Notes: generated by a model not told the origin, from the letters alone. Counted from the first letter of the stretch, positions 28,723 to 38,202 are shown. The stretch: DNA of 64,000 bases from Betaproteobacteria bacterium (GCA_028292405.1 JAQGMJ010000030.1:318528-382527), one strand, 5' to 3'. Program-made: numbers and translations.

Positions 28723-29415
28723 TCAGCGCCGCGTGGTGCGCGGCACGCCGTCTTCGGACGGCCGGTTGCCGAAGAGGAGTTGGGCGGCGCGGCTGCGGAA
28801 GGGGATGGCGTCGGGGACGGGGAAGGTGGCGGCGGGTTGCGGCGCGGGGGCCGGGCGAGACGGGGCGATGCCCCAGGGATGCGGGGGCGTGGTTTCGGGC
28901 TCGGCTTCGATTTCGGCCTGGGGTTCGCTGGCGGGTGATTCGTCGGGCTCGGGCATGAGGGCTTCGAGCGCCTTGATTTCCATGGCGGTGTAGTGGTCGA
29001 GGCTTTTTTCGAGGGCGGCGATGGCGATGTGGCGGACGGGCTGGCGGACGCGGACGGTGCATTTGCCGTCGGAGCGCAGGTCGTAGCTGACGGTTAAGGC
29101 TGTGCGGGTGTCTTCGTCGAGGTCGCGCAGGGGTTTGGTGTTGCCTTCGGCGTCGAGGAGTTTGCCGGGGTCGAAGAAGGCGGCGTTGGCCTGGGCGCGC
29201 AGGAGCTTGATGGGGGTGATGCCGAAGGTGGCGAAGAGGTCGCGCAGGGCGATGACGATGTGGTGGCGCACGAGGGGGTTGTTCATCAGGGCGGCGGCCT
29301 GGGCGCCGCGGGTTTTAACGGAGTAGCCGGCGCGGACGGCGGCGGCGGTGGCGTTTTGGTCGAAGAGGTATTCGTTGACGAAGCGTTCCTGGCGGTCGGT
29401 GAGAGTGGCGGTCAT
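28723..29415 (-). CDS. Orphan phage terminase small subunit-like protein
   Basis: 230 residues. The N-terminal LTDRQERFVNEY plus NATAAAVRAGYS is the DNA-recognition HTH of the terminase_2 small-subunit family, which selects the packaging site in tailed phages. The middle domain (about 60-145) fits an oligomerisation region. The C-terminal third is Pro/Glu/Ala-rich. No large terminase, portal, capsid or integrase gene is present nearby, so it is an orphan. It is divergent from the CbrC-like gene, sharing a 136-base intergenic region. It may be a domesticated DNA-binding protein or a prophage remnant. Confidence 0.78.
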   Translation of the reverse strand: MTATLTDRQERFVNEYLFDQNATAAAVRAGYSVKTRGAQAAALMNNPLVRHHIVIALRDLFATFGITPIKLLRAQANAAFFDPGKLLDAEGNTKPLRDLDEDTRTALTVSYDLRSDGKCTVRVRQPVRHIAIAALEKSLDHYTAMEIKALEALMPEPDESPASEPQAEIEAEPETTPPHPWGIAPSRPAPAPQPAATFPVPDAIPFRSRAAQLLFGNRPSEDGVPRTTRR

Positions 29416-29497
29416 GGTGCGTTCCTTGTGCGGTTGGATGGGTGCGTGATCGCTACCCTGAGATCAAAGATACGCATGTCGATGAACTAAGTGTGGT

Positions 29498-29552
29498 TGA
29501 TTTTCGAGGCGGTTTGGCGCACAGTTGAATGGTCAAAAACCTCGAAAAATCA
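29498..29552 (+). repeat. Inverted repeat upstream of the CbrC-like gene
   Basis: Arms 29498-29509 (tgattttcgagg) and 29540-29552 (cctcgaaaaatca) are complementary with a one-base bulge, separated by 30 bases. The second arm abuts the chosen ATG at 29552. It could be an operator or an mRNA stem that controls the start. Confidence 0.55.
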
Positions 29553-30667
29553 TGAACATGGATTCCGAAGGCCTTGAAGTTGGCGCGACAAAATTACCGC
29601 AAGTGATGCTGCAGCTGGCGGAGGTGTTGCCCCAATTCGAGAGCGAGGCGCTGGAGTCGCAGTTGCAAAGCTTTGATGTTTTTCTGGAGATGATGGCGCC
29701 GGAGGGGCGGCCGAAGGTGGCGCGTTTGTTGGCGGAGGCGGCGGCGAAGTCCGACGTGCCGGAGCGACGAGCGCGCATAGCAGCAGCGGCGGATTCGGTG
29801 GCGCGCGGGGGGCGGGCAGCGGCGCCGTACAACCATGAAGAAGCCATGCGGGTTTATCGCGCGGAATTCAGGAAGCAGTTTCCGCAGGCGGATGTGCCGG
29901 AGCCGAAGCATCCGCGGGATGAGCGCGATGAGGAAGGCTGGGAGGTTGAAGAGGCGGCGAAGGTGGAGGCGGAGCCCCGGGTGAAGGTGCAGCCTGAGGT
30001 GAAGGTGGAGGTGGTGACGGAGGCGGAGCCCGGGGTGAAGGTGCAGCCTGAAGTGAAGGCGAAGATGAAGGCGGAGGTAACGGCGGGAGAGAACGAGGCC
30101 GCGGCGGCGGACACTCCCCTGCCCTGGTTCAAATATCATCCGGACCCGATTGCGACAGGCAGCGTGGTGAAGTCGGCGGCGGCGTGCGCCTGCTGCGGGC
30201 ATGTGCGCGGCTATGCGTATGTGGGGCCGGTGTACAGCGAGGAGGAGTACGAGGCGATCTGCCCCTGGTGTATTGCGGACGGGCGGGCGAACGATCAGCT
30301 TGGGGCGAGCTTCAGCGATGAGGTGGGCGGCTATGGCGATTGGGAGGAGGTGCCGGAGCGCGTGAGCCTGGAGGTGACGCAGCGTACGCCGGGGTTTTGC
30401 AGTTGGCAGCAGGCGCGGTGGTGGACCCACTGCGGGGATGCGGGGGAGTTTCTTGGCGCGGCGGGGAAGGCGGAGTTGCTGGGGATGGGGGAGAAGGCGG
30501 TGGCGGCGATACGGGCGGCGGCGAACGTGGCCAATGACGAGGAGTGGGTGGAATTTTTTCGTGCGCTGGATCGCGATCACGGGCCGACGGCTTATTTGTT
30601 CCGGTGCCGCCAGTGCAAGGGGTTCGGGGGATATTGGGACTGCCACCAGGCAGGCGACGCAGCATAA
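29552..30667 (+). CDS. CbrC-family (UPF0167) protein with repeat-rich N-terminal extension
   Basis: 371 residues from ATG 29552; ATG 29558 is almost as good, and there is no strong Shine-Dalgarno. The C-terminal 190 residues match CbrC, the colicin E2 tolerance protein family: LPWFKYHPDPIATGSV, then CACCG and CPWC pairs that probably bind zinc, then EVTQRTPGFCSWQQARWWTH. A late CRQC pair ends it. The first 180 residues are not part of CbrC: a helical segment, then a Glu/Lys/Val-rich stretch with a 39-base tandem-type repeat. Function is unknown. It belongs to the accessory pocket and ends at a strong bidirectional terminator. Confidence 0.78.
   Translation: MNMDSEGLEVGATKLPQVMLQLAEVLPQFESEALESQLQSFDVFLEMMAPEGRPKVARLLAEAAAKSDVPERRARIAAAADSVARGGRAAAPYNHEEAMRVYRAEFRKQFPQADVPEPKHPRDERDEEGWEVEEAAKVEAEPRVKVQPEVKVEVVTEAEPGVKVQPEVKAKMKAEVTAGENEAAAADTPLPWFKYHPDPIATGSVVKSAAACACCGHVRGYAYVGPVYSEEEYEAICPWCIADGRANDQLGASFSDEVGGYGDWEEVPERVSLEVTQRTPGFCSWQQARWWTHCGDAGEFLGAAGKAELLGMGEKAVAAIRAAANVANDEEWVEFFRALDRDHGPTAYLFRCRQCKGFGGYWDCHQAGDAA
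29969..30061 (+). repeat. Two copies of a 39-base coding repeat (54-base period)
   Basis: The units 29969-30007 and 30023-30061 differ at only a few positions and both encode AEPxVKVQPEVK. They lie inside the N-terminal extension of the CbrC-like protein and probably arose by recent duplication. Confidence 0.8.
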
Positions 30668-30694
30668 AAAAACCCGGCTTGGCCGGGTTTTTTG
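30665..30694. terminator. Bidirectional intrinsic terminator
   Basis: A run of A, the stem cccggc/gccggg with loop ttg, then a run of T. It is a textbook terminator in both directions between the CbrC-like gene and the convergent TRAP binding-protein gene; the first A bases overlap the stop codon of the former. Confidence 0.92.
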
Positions 30695-30708
30695 TCTTGT
30701 GATGCGGG

Positions 30709-31797
<1,089 letters not shown>

Positions 31798-31915
31798 GTT
31801 GTCCGTCTCCTTTTGTTTTTAGCCGGGCCTGGCCTTTGGGGGCCGGTGCCTGAATTTTCTATCGGCAAATATTCGGTGCGCTTGAGGCGTGCCTGCTGAT
31901 GCGGTGTATTGCGCG

Positions 31916-32641
31916 CTAGACACCGACGTATTGGTGCAGCAATTCGGGTTGCGCGCGCAATTCTTCGGAACTGCCGGACCACACTACTCTACCCTTTTCG
32001 ACAATGTGGTGCGCATCGGCCAGGCGCAGCAGGGGACCAATGTTTTTGTCGATCACCAGCACGGTCTGGCCGAGGCGTTTCAGCTCGGCCAGGCAGTCCC
32101 AGATTTCCTTGCGGATCAGCGGGGCCAGGCCTTCGGTGGCTTCATCGAGGATCAGCAGGCGCGGGTTGGTCATCAGGGCGCGGCCGATGGCGAGCATTTG
32201 CTGCTCGCCGCCGGAGAGGTTGGCACCGAGGTTGCGCTCGCGCTCCTTGAGGCGCGGGAACAGGGCGTAGACGCGTTCCAGGGTCCAGGGTGTGGGGTTG
32301 GCGCAGCGGTTGTTGGCGGTGGCCACCAGGTTTTCGCGCACCGAGAGATTGGGGAATACGTGGCGGCCTTCGGGCACCAGGCCCAGGCCCAGCTTGGCGA
32401 CGCGATAGGCGGGCAGGCCGTGGATGTCGGCGCCGCGAAAGCGGATCGCGCCACTCTTCGGGCGCAGCAGACCCATCATGCTCTTGATGGTGGTGCTCTT
32501 GCCCATGCCGTTGCGCCCAAGCAAGGTGGTGAACTCGCCTTCGCGCAGGACGAAGCGCATGCCGAACAGCGCCTGGCTGGAGCCGTAGAAGGTTTCGATG
32601 TCGGCGACTTCGAGGAGGGTCTGGCGTGGAGTTTCGGTCAC
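31916..32641 (-). CDS. livF: Branched-chain-type ABC transporter ATP-binding protein (LivF-like)
   Basis: 241 residues. Walker A is GRNGMGKST, the signature is LSGGEQQMLAIGRALM and Walker B is LLILDEATEGL, followed by IDKNIGPLLRLADAHH. This is the LivF branch of HAAT-family importers. It follows livG with an ATGA-type overlap, forming the last gene of livH-livM-livG-livF. The substrate may be an amino acid, but aromatic acids, amides or urea are also handled by this family. Confidence 0.93.
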   Translation of the reverse strand: MTETPRQTLLEVADIETFYGSSQALFGMRFVLREGEFTTLLGRNGMGKSTTIKSMMGLLRPKSGAIRFRGADIHGLPAYRVAKLGLGLVPEGRHVFPNLSVRENLVATANNRCANPTPWTLERVYALFPRLKERERNLGANLSGGEQQMLAIGRALMTNPRLLILDEATEGLAPLIRKEIWDCLAELKRLGQTVLVIDKNIGPLLRLADAHHIVEKGRVVWSGSSEELRAQPELLHQYVGV

Positions 32642-33393
32642 ACCGATTCCTCCTGGTCGCCGAGGTAGGCTTCGCGCACTTCCGGGTTGTTGCGGATTTC
32701 CTCCGGCGTGCCGGTGGCGACCACGCGGCCGTAGACCAGCACGGAGACGCGGTCGGCCAGGGCGAAGACGGCGTCCATGTCGTGCTCGACCAGCACGACC
32801 CCGTATTTGCCTTTCAGGCCCTTGAGGAGCTGCACCATCTCTTCGGACTCGGCCTGGCTCATGCCGGCCATGGGCTCGTCGAGCAGCAGGAGTTTGGGAT
32901 TGGTAGCGAGGGTCATCGCCAGTTCCAGTTGGCGGTGTTCGCCGTGGGCCATGGCGGCGGCGGGCACGTGCATGCGGTTGGCGAGGCCGACTTGCCGCAA
33001 GGCGGCTTCGGCGGGGGCGATCAGCGCGGCTTCTTTCAAGGCCGGTTTGAAAAACGAGAAGCTGTGGCCGGTGTGGGCCTGCACGGCGAGCATGACGTTT
33101 TGCAGGGCGCTGAAGTCGCGGAATATCTGGCTGATCTGGTAGGAGCGACCCAGGCCGAGGAGGGAGCGCGCGGGCACGCCCAGGCGCGAAATGTCGCGGC
33201 CGTCGAAATGGATGCTGCCTTCGTCGGGATGCAGTTCGCCGGCGAGTTGCGAGATCAGGGTGGTCTTGCCGGCGCCGTTGGGGCCAATGATGGCGTGGAC
33301 TTCGCCGGGGGCGACGGTGAAGTCCACGCGGTCGGTGGCAGTCAAGCCGCCGAAGCGCTTGACCAGTTTTTCGATGGAAAGGAGTGCGTTCAT
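32638..33393 (-). CDS. livG: Branched-chain-type ABC transporter ATP-binding protein (LivG-like)
   Basis: 251 residues. Walker A is GPNGAGKTT and Walker B is LLLLDEPMAGM. The ABC signature is degenerate (AHGEHRQLELAM instead of LSGGQ), which is usual for LivG in these importers. The H-loop is VEHDMDAVFALADRV. It overlaps livM upstream and livF downstream by four bases each. It powers uptake through LivHM in the inner membrane. Confidence 0.93.
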   Translation of the reverse strand: MNALLSIEKLVKRFGGLTATDRVDFTVAPGEVHAIIGPNGAGKTTLISQLAGELHPDEGSIHFDGRDISRLGVPARSLLGLGRSYQISQIFRDFSALQNVMLAVQAHTGHSFSFFKPALKEAALIAPAEAALRQVGLANRMHVPAAAMAHGEHRQLELAMTLATNPKLLLLDEPMAGMSQAESEEMVQLLKGLKGKYGVVLVEHDMDAVFALADRVSVLVYGRVVATGTPEEIRNNPEVREAYLGDQEESV

Positions 33394-34403
33394 GGCTGCG
33401 CCCTCCCCGCCTCTTTTTTCAACTCGCGCTCGACCAGGTAGCCGTAGAAGCCTTTGCGGAAACCCAGCACCATGGCGATGACGAATATGCCCATCAGCGC
33501 CAGCCAGTGCTTGTTTAGCACTTCTTCCACCTTGGGAAACCAGCCGGGGGTGAGGGAGGACAGGAACTCCTCGACCACCAGATAGACCACAGCGCCGACC
33601 ACCGGGCCGAACAGAGTGCCCATGCCGCCGAGCACCGCCATCACGATCAGGTCGCCGGAGACCTGCCAGACCATGTAGGAGGGCGAGGCGAACTTGGTGA
33701 GGTTGGCGAGCAGGAAGCCTGCGATGACGCAGACCTGCGCGGAGATGATGTAGCCGACCAGCTTGTAGCGGAAGGTGGGAAAGCCGAGTGCCAGCATGCG
33801 CCGCTCGTTGGACTTGACGCCGCGCAACACCATGCCGAAGCGCGACTCCACCAGGCTGCCGAAAAGAAAAAACACGGCGGCGAGAAAGGCGAGGATGACG
33901 TAGTACAGCACCGTATTGCTGGCGAGGTCGAACAGGCCGAAGGTGCTGCGGTTGTCGATGGTGAGGCCGTCGTCGCCGCCGTAGGACTTCAGGCTGACGA
34001 CGAAAAAGTAGCCCATTTGCGCGAAGGCCAGGGTGATCATGATGAAGGTCATGCCGGAGGTGCGCAGGACCACCACGCCGATCAGCGCGGCGAGCAAGAT
34101 GCCGACGACGAGCGCTGCGACCAGGTGCAGCCAGCCGTTGGTGATGCCATGGAAGGAGAGGATGCCGACCGCGTAGGCGCCGACGCCGAGATATAGGGCG
34201 TGGCCGAAGCTGACCAGGCCGCCGTAGCCGAGGATGAAGTTCAGGCCCAGCGCGGCGAGGGCAAAAATCATGATGCGCGAGAACAGCGTGACGTAAAACG
34301 GCTGGTGCGCCAGCATGGCGTAGACCGGCAGCAACGCCAGGGCGCCCAGGAACAGGGCTGGGACGTAGAAACGGGGCGAGGTAAAGTTCACGGTGGGTTT
34401 CAT
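33390..34403 (-). CDS. livM: Branched-chain-type ABC transporter permease (LivM-like)
   Basis: 337 residues with about nine to ten predicted membrane segments (for example about 13-33, 36-58, 85-112, 160-185, 255-280). LGLNFILGYGGLVSFGHALYLGVGAYAVGI (here spread over about 47-76) is the conserved permease signature. The loop AVLGGMGTLFGPVVGA is the EAA-like contact with the ATPases. It starts four bases after livH and overlaps livG. It forms the heterodimeric channel with LivH. Confidence 0.93.
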   Translation of the reverse strand: MKPTVNFTSPRFYVPALFLGALALLPVYAMLAHQPFYVTLFSRIMIFALAALGLNFILGYGGLVSFGHALYLGVGAYAVGILSFHGITNGWLHLVAALVVGILLAALIGVVVLRTSGMTFIMITLAFAQMGYFFVVSLKSYGGDDGLTIDNRSTFGLFDLASNTVLYYVILAFLAAVFFLFGSLVESRFGMVLRGVKSNERRMLALGFPTFRYKLVGYIISAQVCVIAGFLLANLTKFASPSYMVWQVSGDLIVMAVLGGMGTLFGPVVGAVVYLVVEEFLSSLTPGWFPKVEEVLNKHWLALMGIFVIAMVLGFRKGFYGYLVERELKKEAGRAQP

Positions 34404-34407
34404 TGCG

Positions 34408-35343
34408 TCAGCCGTGCTTCACCGGGAACAGGCCCTGCGGCTTGAAGGCGAGTACCACGGCCATCAGCAGGTAGATCAGCATCGAGGCGGTGGCCGGGCC
34501 GGCGGCTTGCGCCAGCGACTTTTCCACCATGGTGGTGAGCAGGATCGGCAGGAAGACGCGGCCGATGGTGTCAATCACGCCGACGATCAGCGCGGCGAAA
34601 AAAGCGCCGCGGATCGAGCCGATGCCGCCTGTCACGATCACCACCAGGGTGACGATCAGGATCGGCTCGCCCATACCCGGCTGCACCGAGAGGATGGGAC
34701 CAGCCATCAGGCCGGCGACGCCCGCGAGGCCGGTGCCCAGGCCGAACAGCAGCGTGTTGAGCAGCTTGATGTTGATGCCGAGCGCGCCGACCATGGTGGC
34801 GTTCGACGCGCCGGCGCGGATCAGCATGCCGATGCGGGTTTTCTGGATCAGCAGGAACATGCCCAGCGCCACCAGCAAGCCGACGCCGATGATCATGAAG
34901 CGATAGGCCGGGTAGTCGATGCCCAGCAGGTTGATCGAGCCGGAAAGTTTTTCCGGCACTTCCATGTAATAGGAAGACGGGCCCCAGATGAAGCGCGCAA
35001 CTTCGTTGAACACCAGGATCAGGCCGAAGGTGGCGAGCACCTGGTCGAGGTGGTCGCGCTCGTAGAGCGTAAACAGCACCAGGCGCTCGACCACGATACC
35101 CAGGATGATGGAACCGCCGATGCCGACGATGGCCGCGAGGATGAAGGAGCCCTGGATGCCGAAGATGGGGTTGTTGTAGGCCCAGGCGGCGAAATAGGCG
35201 CCCATCATGTAGAGCGAGCCGTGCGCCAGGTTGACGAAATTCATGATGCCGAACACCAGCGTGAGGCCGGCGGCGAGCAGGAACAGCAGCACGCCGTATT
35301 GCAGGCCGTTGAGCAGCTGGACGATCAGGAGTTCGATGGACAT
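34408..35343 (-). CDS. livH: Branched-chain-type ABC transporter permease (LivH-like)
   Basis: 311 residues, highly hydrophobic, about eight membrane segments. The N-terminal LLNGLQYGVLLFLLAAGLTL and GIMNFVNLAHGSLYMMGAYF parts are diagnostic of LivH. The contact loop VIVTGGIGSIRGAFFAALI lies near residue 235. It is the first gene of the permease-ATPase block. A strong terminator separates it from the binding-protein gene upstream, so expression of permease and binding protein may be uncoupled or depend on readthrough. Confidence 0.93.
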   Translation of the reverse strand: MSIELLIVQLLNGLQYGVLLFLLAAGLTLVFGIMNFVNLAHGSLYMMGAYFAAWAYNNPIFGIQGSFILAAIVGIGGSIILGIVVERLVLFTLYERDHLDQVLATFGLILVFNEVARFIWGPSSYYMEVPEKLSGSINLLGIDYPAYRFMIIGVGLLVALGMFLLIQKTRIGMLIRAGASNATMVGALGINIKLLNTLLFGLGTGLAGVAGLMAGPILSVQPGMGEPILIVTLVVIVTGGIGSIRGAFFAALIVGVIDTIGRVFLPILLTTMVEKSLAQAAGPATASMLIYLLMAVVLAFKPQGLFPVKHG

Positions 35344-35374
35344 CGGCGACGAAACGTAAACGCTAAAACGAAGC

Positions 35375-35412
35375 GAAAATAAAAAATAGGATGGGCGCTG
35401 CGCCCATCCTAT
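35375..35412 (-). terminator. Intrinsic terminator between livK-1 and livH
   Basis: Perfect 12-base arms (35386-35397 and 35401-35412) with a three-base loop, followed on the minus strand by a long T-rich run (35375-35386). It should end most transcripts from the binding-protein genes and so set a high binding-protein to permease ratio. Confidence 0.9.
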
Positions 35413-35450
35413 CCATGGTCAGTTGCCCGGGTGATTGAGGATCGCTGCCT

Positions 35451-36617
35451 TTACTTGATCGGGCATTTGTCGGCGTAGGAATCGCGCTGCGCGGTAATCG
35501 GCTGCGCGATGGTCTTGAGATTCACGCGGCCACGGGCGTCCTTGGCGACGACGAAGGCGTACATGTTCTGGATCGGAAAGCCATTGTTGTTGAAGGTGAA
35601 GGGACCGCGCACCGACTTGAAGTCTGCCTTGCGCACGGCGGCACGAAAGGCGGCCTTGTCGTTGACGTTGCCCTTGACCTTGGCGATGGCGCTATCGAGC
35701 AGCAGCGCGGCGTCGTACGACTGCGCGGCGTACTGCGAGGGAATGCGGTTGAATTTCTTCTCGAACTCGGCGACGAAGGTCTTGCTCGCGGGGTTGTCGA
35801 AGTCCGGGCCCCAGAAGGTGCCCGAGACCACGCCCAGCGCGGTTTCCTTCAGCGCTGGCAGGGTGGCGCCGTCGGCGGTGGACGTGGAGACCAGGGGGAT
35901 CTTGCCCAGCAGGCCGGCCTGCTTGTATTGCTTGATGAAGTTCACGCCCATGCCGCCGGGGTAGAAGACGTAGACGGCGTCGGGCTTCTTGGCGGCGATT
36001 TGCGAAATCTCGGCGGAGTAGTCAGGCTGGTTCAGCGTGGTGTAGACCTCGTCGACCACCTCGCCCTTGAAAAAGCGCTTGAAGCCGGCGACGAAGTCCT
36101 TGCCCGCCTGGTAGTTCGGCGCCATGCCGTAGACGCGCTTGTAGCCCTGGTCGGTGGCGTACTTGCCCATCACCTCGGCCTGCATGTCGTTTTGCCAGGA
36201 GGTGAAAAAGAAGTTCTGGTTGCAGGCAGGGCCGGCCAGCGGCGCGGGGCCGGCGTTGGTGCCGACGAAGATGGCGCCGGACTCGGCCAGCGGCTTGGAC
36301 ATGGCCATCATCACGTTGGAGAAGGTGACGCCGGTGATGATCGGGGTCTTTTCCTTTTCGGCGAATTTCTGGATGATCTGCACGCCGAGGTCGGGCTTGA
36401 GCTGGTCGTCTTCCTTGATCACCTGCACCGGCACGCCGCCGAGCTTGCCGCCATTGCGCTCGACCACCATCATGAAGGCGTCATACTGGTCCTGGCCCAG
36501 CACGCCTTGCGTACCGGAAAGGGTCGCGACAAAGCCGATCTTGATCGGCGTTTGCGCGTGGGCGGTCGCGCTGGCGGTCGCCAGTATTGCTGCGCTGATG
36601 AATGCTGTGAGTTTCAT
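35451..36617 (-). CDS. Branched-chain-type ABC substrate-binding protein, paralogue 1
   Basis: 388 residues. The signal peptide ends ATASATAHA, and the mature part starts QTPIKIGFVATLSGTQG. It has the Leu/Ile/Val-binding-protein fold with YDAFMMVVERNGGKLGG, and CNQNFFFTSWQNDMQAE. The C-terminus has a Cys in DKCPIK. It is highly similar to the next gene upstream, especially between VYTTLNQPDYSAEIS and RIPSQYAAQSYDAALLLD. It probably delivers substrate to LivHMGF. The ligand cannot be told from sequence; aromatic acids are possible given the neighbouring catabolic genes. Confidence 0.92.
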   Translation of the reverse strand: MKLTAFISAAILATASATAHAQTPIKIGFVATLSGTQGVLGQDQYDAFMMVVERNGGKLGGVPVQVIKEDDQLKPDLGVQIIQKFAEKEKTPIITGVTFSNVMMAMSKPLAESGAIFVGTNAGPAPLAGPACNQNFFFTSWQNDMQAEVMGKYATDQGYKRVYGMAPNYQAGKDFVAGFKRFFKGEVVDEVYTTLNQPDYSAEISQIAAKKPDAVYVFYPGGMGVNFIKQYKQAGLLGKIPLVSTSTADGATLPALKETALGVVSGTFWGPDFDNPASKTFVAEFEKKFNRIPSQYAAQSYDAALLLDSAIAKVKGNVNDKAAFRAAVRKADFKSVRGPFTFNNNGFPIQNMYAFVVAKDARGRVNLKTIAQPITAQRDSYADKCPIK

Positions 36618-36654
36618 GCTTGTCTCCCCTATGCTTGTTTTAGGCCAAAAATAT

Positions 36655-36666
36655 ATTTCCGGAAAT
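36655..36666. repeat. 12-base palindrome upstream of livK paralogue 1
   Basis: attt-ccgg-aaat is a perfect palindrome 38-49 bases before the start codon of paralogue 1, a plausible operator. A second ccgg half-site pair follows within 15 bases. Confidence 0.4.
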
Positions 36667-36771
36667 CCCGTCCGGAAGGCCCCCGCGCCGGGGGGGTGCT
36701 TTTTTGCGTATTGTATCCGCCGAACATCCGTTGGCGCGGGTTTGCGTGGAAATTTGCCTTGAAAGATTTTG

Positions 36772-36803
36772 CCCTGCCGGGAGCAGGTTGCAGCGCGGCA
36801 GGG
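36772..36803 (-). terminator. Hairpin after livK paralogue 2
   Basis: Arms ccctgccg (36772-36779) and cggcaggg (36796-36803) pair perfectly; on the minus strand CAAAATCTTT follows. It may end or weaken transcription from paralogue 2 into paralogue 1. The remaining 36804-36855 and 36667-36771 hold no gene. Confidence 0.5.
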
Positions 36804-36855
36804 GATGAGCCGGATTCATCCCCCGCCGCGACTAATGCAGTAAAACGTCGATAGC

Positions 36856-38034
36856 CTAGGGCTTGATTGGGCACTTGTCCGAATAGGCATCGCGGTGCGC
36901 GGTCAGCGGCTGCGCGATGGTCTTGAGGCTAACGCGGCCCTTGGCGTCCTTGGCGACTTCGAAGGCGAAGATGTTCTCGATCGGGTAGCCGTTGTTGTTG
37001 AAGGTGAAGGGACCGCGCAGGGACTTGAAGTCGGCCTTGCGGATGGCGGCGCGGAAGGCATTCTTGTCGGCGATGTTGCCCTTGACCTGGGCGATGGCGC
37101 GGTCCAGCAGCAGCGCGGCGTCATACGACTGCGCGGCGTACTGCGAGGGGATGCGGTTGAATTTCTTCTCGAAGTCGGCGACGAACTTGACGCTCACCGG
37201 GTTGGTCGAGTCCGGGCCCCAGAAGGTGCCGGAGACCACGCCCAGTGCCGTCTCTTTGAGCGCCGGCAGGGTCGAGCCGTCGGCGGTGGAAGTCGAGAGC
37301 AGCGGAATCTTGCCCAAGAGGCCCGCCTGCTTGTATTGCTTGATGAAGTTCACGCCCATGCCGCCCGGGTAGAAGACGTAGATCGCGTCGGGCTTCTTGG
37401 CGGCGATTTGCGAAATCTCGGCCGAGTAATCGGGCTGGTTCAGCGTGGTGTAGACCTCGTCGACGATCTCGCCCTTGTAGTAGCGCTTGAACCCGGCGAC
37501 CGCATCCTTGCCGGCCTGGTAATTCGGCGCCAGGGTGTAGACCTTCTTGTAGCCTTGGTCAGTGCCGTACTTGCCCATGCCCTCGGACTGCATGTCGTTT
37601 TGCCAGGAGGTGAAATAGAAGTTCGGGTTGCAGGCGGCGCCGGCCAGCGGCGCGGGACCGGCGTTGGAGACGATGGCGAAGACGCCGGCGTCGGCCAGGG
37701 GCTTGGACTGGGCCATCAACACGTTGCTGAAAGTAAACCCGGTAAATAGACTTACTTTCTCTCTCTCGATCAGCTTTTGCAGGATCTGCACGCCGACGTC
37801 GGGCTTCAACTGGTCGTCTTCTTTCAGGATTTGCACCGGCACGCCGCCCAGCTTGCCGCCGTTGGCCTCGACCACCATCATGAAGGCGTCGTACTGGTCC
37901 TGCCCGAGCGCGCCGGCGGGGCCGGAAAGCGTGGCGATGAAGCCGATTTTCAGGGGGGATTGCGCGTGCGCGGCGGTGGCAGCCAACAGGCTGGCGGCGC
38001 CGAGCAGGCAGGCGGACCATGCTTTGAGGTTCAT
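36856..38034 (-). CDS. Branched-chain-type ABC substrate-binding protein, paralogue 2
   Basis: 392 residues with a signal peptide ending ATAAHA and the mature start QSPLKIGFIATLSGPAG. It is a close paralogue of the downstream gene: long blocks such as KIPLLSTSTADGSTLPALKE and YVFYPGGMGVNFIKQYKQAG are shared almost exactly. Differences cluster in the first 130 residues, where part of the ligand pocket lies (for example LIEREKVSLFTGFTFSNVLM versus EKTPIITGVTFSNVMM). Two binding proteins probably widen the substrate range of one importer. It is the first gene of the importer cluster. Confidence 0.92.
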   Translation of the reverse strand: MNLKAWSACLLGAASLLAATAAHAQSPLKIGFIATLSGPAGALGQDQYDAFMMVVEANGGKLGGVPVQILKEDDQLKPDVGVQILQKLIEREKVSLFTGFTFSNVLMAQSKPLADAGVFAIVSNAGPAPLAGAACNPNFYFTSWQNDMQSEGMGKYGTDQGYKKVYTLAPNYQAGKDAVAGFKRYYKGEIVDEVYTTLNQPDYSAEISQIAAKKPDAIYVFYPGGMGVNFIKQYKQAGLLGKIPLLSTSTADGSTLPALKETALGVVSGTFWGPDSTNPVSVKFVADFEKKFNRIPSQYAAQSYDAALLLDRAIAQVKGNIADKNAFRAAIRKADFKSLRGPFTFNNNGYPIENIFAFEVAKDAKGRVSLKTIAQPLTAHRDAYSDKCPIKP

Positions 38035-38062
38035 TCTGGACTCCCTGAAATTTACTTTAAGC

Positions 38063-38080
38063 CTAAAGTATCTAAAGTAT
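38063..38080 (-). promoter_or_regulatory. AT-rich direct repeat upstream of livK paralogue 2
   Basis: Two tandem copies of ctaaagtat (38063-38071 and 38072-38080) lie 29-46 bases before the start codon. On the minus strand they give TATACT- and GATACT-type -10 sequences. They may be a promoter, an activator or repressor site, or both. The rest of 38081-38202 contains no gene. Confidence 0.4.
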
Positions 38081-38202
38081 ATAGCCGAAACAAAAAATTC
38101 CGCAACAGGCTTGTTGAAGTGCCTTTTGTTACGCGATCTTTGCCGCGAGCGGGCGCCCGTTCGGCCGCCCTGCCCCCTTCCTGCATGCGAGAACTATGCC
38201 GC

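Noticed and set aside
28723..30667. A prophage
   Set aside because: Only a small terminase-like gene is phage related; no integrase, capsid, tail, lysis or large terminase genes exist in the neighbourhood.
36690..36715. C/G-rich hairpin followed by TTTTTT on the plus strand between the two binding-protein genes
   Set aside because: No plus-strand gene leads into it and the arms pair in several poor registers, so it is not listed as a terminator.
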